Positions 59,055-64,000 of a stretch of DNA of 64,000 nucleotides are shown in pieces; positions within the stretch are counted from its first letter, which is position 1; every line of letters begins with the position of its first letter. Position numbers and translations under genes: made by a program. The notes below the pieces were generated by a model. It searched no databases and was not told where the DNA came from. It saw only the letters and a program-made list of their open reading frames with translations. This DNA comes from Rhodococcus koreensis. GTDB taxonomy: Bacteria > Actinomycetota > Actinomycetes > Mycobacteriales > Mycobacteriaceae. The stretch is taken from the NCBI RefSeq assembly GCF_900105905.1, contig NZ_FNSV01000005.1, forward strand, positions 7,006,001 through 7,070,000, written 5' to 3'.

Positions 59055-60428
59055 ATGACAACCAGCCCATCAACCGCCGCAGACGGCGGTACGACGGTCT
59101 CCGATTCCGGGTCCGCCGGCGACTCGAAACGAGCCAGCCGCGCCGCGTTCGTCGGAACTCTGCTCGAGTACTACGATTTCAGCCTCTACGCCTCGGCCGC
59201 GTCGGTGGTGTTCGGGAGCGTCTTCTTCTCCGGTGCGAGCCCCTTCCTGGCCACGCTGCAAGCGGTCGGGACGTTCGCAGTCGGCTTCCTCGTCCGGCCG
59301 ATCGGCGGCGTCGTCCTCGGCAGCCTCGGCGACCGGATCGGTCGGAAGAAGATCCTCGTCTTCACCCTCGTGATGATGGGGGCCGCGACGATGCTCGTGG
59401 GTCTTCTGCCCGGCTACTCGCAGATCGGCTGGCTGGCTCCGGCCCTCCTCGTCCTCCTCCGGATCCTCCAGGGAATCGGGGCCAGCGCCGAATACGGCGG
59501 CGCCACCCTGGTCGCGGTGGAGTTCGCGCCGCAGCGCCGACGGGGGCTTCTCGGATCGCTGCCGGGAGCGGGGGCGTCCATCGGCGGCGTCCTCGGCACC
59601 AGCGCCCTGCTGGGCGTGTCGGCCGCTCTTCCCGAGGAGGCCTTCATGTCCTGGGGATGGCGCCTGCCGTTCCTGCTCAGCGGACTGATTCTGCTGTACG
59701 GCCTGTCGCTGCGCGCCCGGCTGCCCGAGACCCCGGCGTTCCGCCACATCGAGGAATCGAACGACAAGACCACGTCCCCGGTTCTCGACGTCATCCGCCG
59801 GCAACCCCGCGCCATCCTGTCCGTACTCGTGATGGTGTTCGGGCAGGCCGGTCTCGGCTATTTCTATCTCGTCTTCATGCTGACGTTCGGCCGCAACCAA
59901 CTGGGCATGGGGCAGACCGACATCCTGATCGGCCTGGTGCTCGCGCAATTGAGTTGTGCGGCATTCATTCCCCTGTTCGGGATGCTGTCGGACCGGGTGG
60001 GTCGACGACCGGTCATCATCGCCGGGTTCGTGTTCTCCGCGCTGCTCGCCTTCCCGGCGTTCTGGCTCGTCGGGCACGACGGCGGTACCGCCGCGTTCTG
60101 GCTGGTGCTGGTCCTGGGGAACGGGGTCGGTGTCGCTGCGATCTTCGGCCCGATGGGGGCGTACGTCACCGAACTGTTTGAGACCCGTCACGCCTTCAGC
60201 GGTCTGGGGTTGGGCCGTGAACTCGGGAACGCACTCGGCGCCGCGCTCGTGCCGGTCCTCGCGGTGCAACTCGCGTTCAACGACGGCGGCAGCACCGCGG
60301 CGCTGAGCATCCTGCTGGTGGCGATTTCGGTGGCGGGCGTCGCCGCCGCATGGGTCTCGGTGTCGAGGACAACGCGCGCGCGGGACGGTGCGGAGCGGGC
60401 CGAGTCGTCGTCAGAGGTCGCCGCATAA
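59055..60428 (+). CDS. MFS transporter, metabolite:H+ symporter (MHS) type
   Basis: This 457-residue, 12-helix carrier has the MHS hallmark near the N-terminus (RAAFVGTLLEYYDFSLYASA), the MFS loop GSLGDRIGRKKIL and its copy MLSDRVGRRPVI in the second half. MHS transporters take up organic acids such as shikimate, citrate or betaine-like solutes. The ATG at 59055 is chosen; a GTG two codons earlier is possible. Monocistronic, with its own dyad-bearing promoter and terminator. Confidence 0.9.
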   Translation: MTTSPSTAADGGTTVSDSGSAGDSKRASRAAFVGTLLEYYDFSLYASAASVVFGSVFFSGASPFLATLQAVGTFAVGFLVRPIGGVVLGSLGDRIGRKKILVFTLVMMGAATMLVGLLPGYSQIGWLAPALLVLLRILQGIGASAEYGGATLVAVEFAPQRRRGLLGSLPGAGASIGGVLGTSALLGVSAALPEEAFMSWGWRLPFLLSGLILLYGLSLRARLPETPAFRHIEESNDKTTSPVLDVIRRQPRAILSVLVMVFGQAGLGYFYLVFMLTFGRNQLGMGQTDILIGLVLAQLSCAAFIPLFGMLSDRVGRRPVIIAGFVFSALLAFPAFWLVGHDGGTAAFWLVLVLGNGVGVAAIFGPMGAYVTELFETRHAFSGLGLGRELGNALGAALVPVLAVQLAFNDGGSTAALSILLVAISVAGVAAAWVSVSRTTRARDGAERAESSSEVAA

Positions 60429-60443
60429 CGGCCGACGCTCACG

Positions 60444-60483
60444 CGGCGGGATGGGCCGAGGGAAACCTCGGCCCGTCCCGCCG
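60444..60483 (+). terminator. Terminator hairpin after the MFS gene
   Basis: An 18-bp stem (60444-60461 with 60466-60483) with one T-G pair and a GAAA tetraloop. It lies between convergent genes. Confidence 0.8.
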
Positions 60484-60497
60484 TTGCACGTCGAGGT

Positions 60498-61154
60498 TCA
60501 GGGTAGCGGCGCCACGGGATGGCAGGCGGGAGCAACGGCCGTCGCCGGGTCGAGGAGGTTGCGCACGATCCGGAGTGTGATGTCGTCGTGGACCATGGTT
60601 CCGTGATTGGTCAGATCCTCGGGGCAGAATTCCTGAACCACGACGTTGGACACGTTCGGCCCGGGCGGCAGTTGCGACTCGCTCAGTTGCACGACGAGGT
60701 CGTGCCGCGAACTGACGGTCGCATACTCGACTCCCGGGCGGGTCATGCCACCCTCACCGGTCCCCGTGACGAACGCCGAACCCGCCGTCCCGTCGTCGAC
60801 CGCCGGAATCACTTTCCCGACCGCATCTTTCGCCTGGGAATGCGCGGCGAGAAAATTCAGCATTCCGTAGGCGCTGATGCCGTGGGTGGCGGGAGCGACC
60901 CCGATCATCGTGCCGATCTTCGACTCTCCACCGAGGTGGTTGATGTAAAACAGCGGCACGAGTCCGCCCTGGGAGTGCCCGACGAGGTCGACCCGGTCGG
61001 CGCCGGGTGCTCGATGGAATAGGCCCACGCGGCAGGCGACCCCGTTTGCGGGGGGCCCGACGGGAGCCTTGTCCGGGGCGGCGTCGGCCACCGCCGGAGT
61101 GCCCAGGACTGCCAGGACTCCGAGAACTGCCACCGTGCGTGCGCGTGCAGCCAT
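60498..61154 (-). CDS. Secreted lipase-like protein, apparently internally deleted
   Basis: This 218-residue protein has a Sec signal peptide (ARTVAVLGVLAVLGTPAVAD, cleavage near ADA-AP) and a class 2 lipase C-terminal part with the nucleophile elbow GHSQGG (Ser61). Relatives have about 80 more residues between the signal peptide and this motif, including the oxyanion-hole HG. Here only about 30 residues separate them (GPPANGVACRVGLFHRAPGA), so a deletion that kept the frame is likely. The catalytic His (NHGTMVHD) is present. It may be inactive. Confidence 0.72.
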   Translation of the reverse strand: MAARARTVAVLGVLAVLGTPAVADAAPDKAPVGPPANGVACRVGLFHRAPGADRVDLVGHSQGGLVPLFYINHLGGESKIGTMIGVAPATHGISAYGMLNFLAAHSQAKDAVGKVIPAVDDGTAGSAFVTGTGEGGMTRPGVEYATVSSRHDLVVQLSESQLPPGPNVSNVVVQEFCPEDLTNHGTMVHDDITLRIVRNLLDPATAVAPACHPVAPLP

Positions 61155-61189
61155 CGCGTCCGACTCCTCTACCCCAGGGCGACCGTTTT

Positions 61190-61206
61190 ACCTAACAAAT
61201 GTAGTT
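61190..61206. promoter_or_regulatory. 17-bp dyad, site 7 (lipase-like gene)
   Basis: ACCTA-ACAAATG-TAGTT, 36 bases ahead of the lipase-like start codon (minus strand). Confidence 0.52.
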
Positions 61207-61238
61207 TCTGCGCGGGTGGGCGTGGGTGGGAACGGCGC

Positions 61239-61278
61239 AAAAAAGGGGTGCGGCGAAGATTGCTTCGCCGCACCCCTT
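61239..61278 (-). terminator. Intrinsic terminator of the Rieske/acyl-CoA dehydrogenase operon
   Basis: On the minus strand, a 16-bp perfect stem (61278-61263 with 61258-61243) with a 4-base loop and a run of six T residues. It directly follows the acyl-CoA dehydrogenase stop. Confidence 0.9.
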
Positions 61279-61292
61279 CTACTCGGAATCAT

Positions 61293-62444
61293 TCAGGCCT
61301 TCATCAGGTCTCGATGGATGATTTCCTTCATGATCTCGTTGGTGCCGCCGTAGATCCGCTGGATCCGCGCGTCGATGTACGCCTTGGCGACGGGATACTC
61401 CATCATGTAGCCGTATCCACCGTGGAACTGCACCCCGGCATCGATGACACGGCCCTGCAGTTCCGTTGCCCAGAGCTTGGCCTTCGCCGCATCCACGGCG
61501 GTGAGGGTGCCGGCGTTGTGCTCACGCACACACCGGTCGATGTATGCGCGGGACACCTCGACGGCCGTCTGCAGTTCGGCGAGGGTGAAGCCGAGGCCCT
61601 GAAACTCCCCGACCCGCTTGCCGAAGGCCGTCCGCTCCTTGACGTAGTCGAGGGTCCAGCCGAGGACCGCCTCGGCGGACACCTGCGCGGCGATACCGAT
61701 GCCGAGTCGTTCGAGGGGGAGGCTCTGCATCAGATACGCGAATCCCGAACCGATCTCACCGAGCAGATTCTCCTTGGGGACGCGGACGTCCTCGAAGAAC
61801 AATTCGGCGGTGTCCTGGGCGTGCAGACCGAGCTTGTCCAGCTTGCGGCCCCGGGCGAATCCCGGCGTCCCGTCTTCGACGACGAAGAGGCTGAAGCCGC
61901 GGGAGCCGGCGGAAGGATCGGTCTTCGCGAACACGATCACCAGGTCGGCGAGGATTCCGCTGGTGATGAACGTCTTGGACCCGTTGATCACCCAGCTGTC
62001 GCCGTCGGCGACCGCCGTGGTCTGGATGGCACGCAGGTCGCTGCCCGCGGCAGGCTCGCTCATCGCGATCGCGCCGATGGTCTCGCCGGTGACGAACCCG
62101 GGCAGCCAGCGCCGACGCTGCTCTTCGTCGGCGTGACGGAGCAGGTAGTTCAGGACGATGTCGTCGTTCGTGGAGAAGCCGGACTGCAGGGCCGACGCGC
62201 CGACCCGGGCAATCTCTTGCTGGATCACGAAGCGGAAGCGGTAGTCCAGTTCGCCGGGCCCGCCGTACTCTTCGGGGACGGACAGTCCGAGCAGACCCTG
62301 GCGACCGGCTGTCAGCCAGGTCTCGCGATCGATCAGGCGATCCGCATCCCATTTCTCGAGTTGGGGCACCACGTGCTTGTCGACGAATCCCCGCACGGAT
62401 TCGCGGAACAACTCGTGGTCCCGGTCGAACAGATCGCTCTGCAT
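61293..62444 (-). CDS. Acyl-CoA dehydrogenase (LCAD/IVD-type active site)
   Basis: This 383-residue flavoprotein forms the 2,3 double bond of an acyl-CoA. Signatures are MSEPAAGSDLRAI (flavin and substrate), VINGSKTFITSG, ERTAFGKRVGEFQ and a C-terminal RIYGGTNEIMKEII. The last has Gly where MCAD-type enzymes keep their catalytic Glu. The base is instead probably Glu245 in LPLERLGIG, as in long-chain and isovaleryl-CoA dehydrogenases. It is downstream of the Rieske gene with a 52-base gap holding a hairpin. Substrate chain unknown. Confidence 0.93.
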   Translation of the reverse strand: MQSDLFDRDHELFRESVRGFVDKHVVPQLEKWDADRLIDRETWLTAGRQGLLGLSVPEEYGGPGELDYRFRFVIQQEIARVGASALQSGFSTNDDIVLNYLLRHADEEQRRRWLPGFVTGETIGAIAMSEPAAGSDLRAIQTTAVADGDSWVINGSKTFITSGILADLVIVFAKTDPSAGSRGFSLFVVEDGTPGFARGRKLDKLGLHAQDTAELFFEDVRVPKENLLGEIGSGFAYLMQSLPLERLGIGIAAQVSAEAVLGWTLDYVKERTAFGKRVGEFQGLGFTLAELQTAVEVSRAYIDRCVREHNAGTLTAVDAAKAKLWATELQGRVIDAGVQFHGGYGYMMEYPVAKAYIDARIQRIYGGTNEIMKEIIHRDLMKA

Positions 62445-62457
62445 GTCTTCCTCCTGA

Positions 62458-62484
62458 TGCGGGACGCCCGTGGGGCGCCCCGCA
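62458..62484 (-). terminator. Hairpin between Rieske and acyl-CoA dehydrogenase genes
   Basis: A 12-bp stem with one mismatch (62458-62469 with 62473-62484) and a 3-base loop, no T-run. It lies within an apparent operon, so it may attenuate or process the message rather than end it. Confidence 0.42.
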
Positions 62485-62496
62485 CATCATGTGTTG

Positions 62497-63666
62497 TCAG
62501 TTCGTTGCGAGTAGTTTCTGCGTCTCACGCCGGAACACCTGGTTGGCGACCTCGTTCTGGCCCAATACCATCCGGCCGGCATTGGCGCTGGTCATGCCGT
62601 GCTGCGAGTCCCGCAGGAGGGGGAAATCCTCCGCGTGGAGAACGGCGAGGAGGATCTCCCAGTTCTTGGTCCACAGGCGGTTCCACCTCTCCTCGGTCAT
62701 CTCGGTCTCCGCGACCGGCGGCACGATCAGGCGCATCTCCATGCGGCAGCGCTGCGGATCGGTGGGGTGCGGCCGGAAGGTGAGGAGCTGGAAGTGATCC
62801 GGCTGCCGCAACAGGGTGCTGTTGGGGAGCAGGAAATGGGTTTCCGTGATGTCCTTGGCCAGGCTCCGGTCGCCGGGATCCTCTTCGATCCACCGGTCGA
62901 TCGACTTGCGCGGCGCGATGAATCGGCAGTGCCTGCCGAAGTCCTCGAACGCCAGCACGTTGGTGTGGATGTGCTTGGCCGCGGTATTCGGGTGGGCGTA
63001 CTGGATGTGATACCCGTCGAGGAAGGCGTCCTGCATGATCTTCCAGTTCACCGGCTCGTCGAATCCCTCGGACTGGAAGGCGATCTTGGAACCGAGGTCG
63101 TAGCCGGCGACGATCGTATCCATCTCTTCGCCGAGCCAGCCCGCCACGTCGATCTCGGCGTCCGCGTCGTCGACGACCCAGATGAAACCGTGACGTTCCT
63201 CGGTCGGCAATTCCACGAGCCCCATGTTGGTGGTGTCGGTCTCGCCGAACGTGTTGTCGCGGGTGATTGTCCGGAGGCTGCCGTCCGTGTCGTACGACCA
63301 CCGGTGGTAGGGGCAGGAGAAGAGTCGGCAACGGCCCTTCTCCTCCTTTTCGAGGAGGGCGCCACGGTGCCGGCAGAGGTTGACGAACGTCTTGACGCCG
63401 CCGTCGCGCTGTCGGACCACGATGATGTTGTTCCGCGGCATCTGCAGGGTGAAGAAGTCGCCGGCGCGGGGGATCTCGGAACCGTGAGCGACGATCGAGG
63501 GGACACGTCCGAAGATGAGGTCACGTTCCCGCTTGGCCACGGCGGGATCGGTGAATTCCTCCGGCTGGAACCAGGTGATGTGGTCGAATTCGTCCGTCGT
63601 GTCGTTGCGCAGGTGATCCAGGGCGCGGCGAATGCGTTCCTCGCGGGGGGCTCCGACCTCGGTCAT
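62497..63666 (-). CDS. Rieske non-haem iron oxygenase, alpha subunit (copy 2)
   Basis: This 389-residue protein has a Rieske centre C98-x-H100 and C118-x2-H121 (LCRHRGALL, CPYHRWSYD) and a catalytic domain with ILKQ-like iron ligands in QDAFLDGYHIQYAH (two His five residues apart). The ATG at 63666 has a strong GGAGG; the frame is open much further but runs through the promoter dyads. It is related to the Rieske protein encoded at 30.8 kb but clearly distinct. No reductase gene is adjacent. Confidence 0.9.
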   Translation of the reverse strand: MTEVGAPREERIRRALDHLRNDTTDEFDHITWFQPEEFTDPAVAKRERDLIFGRVPSIVAHGSEIPRAGDFFTLQMPRNNIIVVRQRDGGVKTFVNLCRHRGALLEKEEKGRCRLFSCPYHRWSYDTDGSLRTITRDNTFGETDTTNMGLVELPTEERHGFIWVVDDADAEIDVAGWLGEEMDTIVAGYDLGSKIAFQSEGFDEPVNWKIMQDAFLDGYHIQYAHPNTAAKHIHTNVLAFEDFGRHCRFIAPRKSIDRWIEEDPGDRSLAKDITETHFLLPNSTLLRQPDHFQLLTFRPHPTDPQRCRMEMRLIVPPVAETEMTEERWNRLWTKNWEILLAVLHAEDFPLLRDSQHGMTSANAGRMVLGQNEVANQVFRRETQKLLATN

Positions 63667-63759
63667 TGCGTTTCCTCCAGTGTCGTGCGGAGTCGAGGGG
63701 CCGGCGTTGTCGCCGCTGCCCGTCACCGGCTCCGAATGCGGTGTGGATCGACCCGTTAA

Positions 63760-63776
63760 ATCTAACTCACATAGAT
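63760..63776. promoter_or_regulatory. 17-bp dyad, site 8 (Rieske operon, perfect palindrome)
   Basis: ATCTA-ACTCACA-TAGAT, with both halves exactly complementary; extended by one base each side to AATCTA/TAGATT. It lies 94 bases ahead of the Rieske start on the minus strand. Confidence 0.66.
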
Positions 63777-63816
63777 TTATGTGTAAACCCTCGCAGGTCC
63801 GGCCGTTGCGGGTGTT

Positions 63817-63833
63817 ATCAATGAGCATTAGGT
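63817..63833. promoter_or_regulatory. 17-bp dyad, site 9 (last gene of the window)
   Basis: ATCAA-TGAGCAT-TAGGT, 34 bases ahead of the start codon at 63867; directly followed by a second TTAGGT half site. Confidence 0.5.
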
Positions 63834-63866
63834 TTAGGTGACACCGTCCGATGAGGAGTGATACGG

Positions 63867-64000
63867 ATGATTTCCTGTCAATGGTGCGAGGAACTCGCAG
63901 ACGACGACCGCGACGAGGTTCTCGCCCTGGTGGGCGCGGCCGCGGAATACGACGACGAAGCGGGGTTCTCGCGCATCGAACCGCGTGACGTCACGGCACG
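63867..64000 (+). CDS. Start of a gene running off the window (possible GNAT-type protein)
   Basis: An ATG at 63867 with GAGGAG ahead opens a frame that continues past the window end. The 44 codons visible begin MISCQWCEELADDDRDEVLA and continue with GAAAEYDDEAGFSRIEP. The phrase resembles the N-terminus of some N-acetyltransferases, but this is too short for a firm family call. It is divergent from the Rieske gene and shares its dyad-rich promoter region. Confidence 0.6.
   Translation, partial: MISCQWCEELADDDRDEVLALVGAAAEYDDEAGFSRIEPRDVTA

Noticed and set aside
16761..63833. Dyads as KstR or KstR2 operators of steroid catabolism
   Set aside because: KstR sites have AAC-N2-GTT and KstR2 sites AAG-N2-CTTG-like centres; these sites have different arms and spacing.
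1..64000. CRISPR arrays, tRNA or rRNA genes
   Set aside because: No regularly spaced direct repeats and no recognisable structural RNA were seen on reading either strand.

Overview
The window is high-GC actinobacterial chromosome of a mycolic-acid lineage, most likely Rhodococcus (R. jostii/opacus type). The evidence is a complete mce lipid-import operon, an hbhA-like surface adhesin next to its regulator gene, an anti-sigma/SigF pair, F420-type (LLM) oxidoreductase, many CoA-thioester enzymes, abundant GTG starts and ATGA/GTGA gene overlaps. No rRNA, tRNA, insertion sequence or CRISPR array was seen.

Layout. 1-6.1 kb: the end of a zinc alcohol dehydrogenase, then a general-stress block (anti-sigma factor, SigF, GAF-ANTAR protein, STAS protein, glycosyltransferase, small membrane proteins). 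Three promoters here fit the SigF pattern GTTT-N15/16-GGGTAT. 6.1-14.9 kb: housekeeping and accessory genes (PPK2, a Baeyer-Villiger-type monooxygenase, TetR, DUF445, XRE-hbhA-DUF2516, and a MerR/hydrolase pair preceded by a possible coupled leader peptide). 14.9-30.1 kb: a ferredoxin-reductase fusion, SDR, 3Fe-4S ferredoxin, P450 and TetR, followed by a ten-gene mce operon carrying its own ATPase. 30.1-34.8 kb: a second, related TetR divergent from a Rieske oxygenase, enoyl-CoA hydratase, thioesterase and CoA-transferase. 34.9-46.1 kb: acyl-CoA synthetase, aromatic-acid-type MFS transporter and a tightly coupled block of three different molybdopterin oxidoreductases around a second ferredoxin-reductase fusion. 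46.2-63.7 kb: more CoA catabolism (acyl-CoA synthetase, SDRs, hydratase, LLM enzyme, two thiolase-fold proteins, DUF35 protein, aldehyde dehydrogenase, a double CoA-transferase, MFS transporter, lipase remnant, acyl-CoA dehydrogenase, second Rieske oxygenase). The window ends in the start of another gene.

How it may work together. From about 15 kb onwards the genes read as one catabolic island for a hydrophobic, probably cyclic carboxylic substrate: import by Mce and MFS carriers, P450 and Rieske oxygenation fed by ferredoxin reductases, CoA activation, beta-oxidation-like steps and a possible retro-aldol cleavage. Two repeated DNA motifs tie it together: a 23-bp element at three promoters (15.0, 19.4 and 20.3 kb), and a 17-bp dyad A[CT]CTA-N7-TA[AG][GA]T found in exact or degenerate form ten times, nearly all directly upstream of transcription units. 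The substrate and the role of the three molybdenum enzymes cannot be read from sequence and are the main unknowns.
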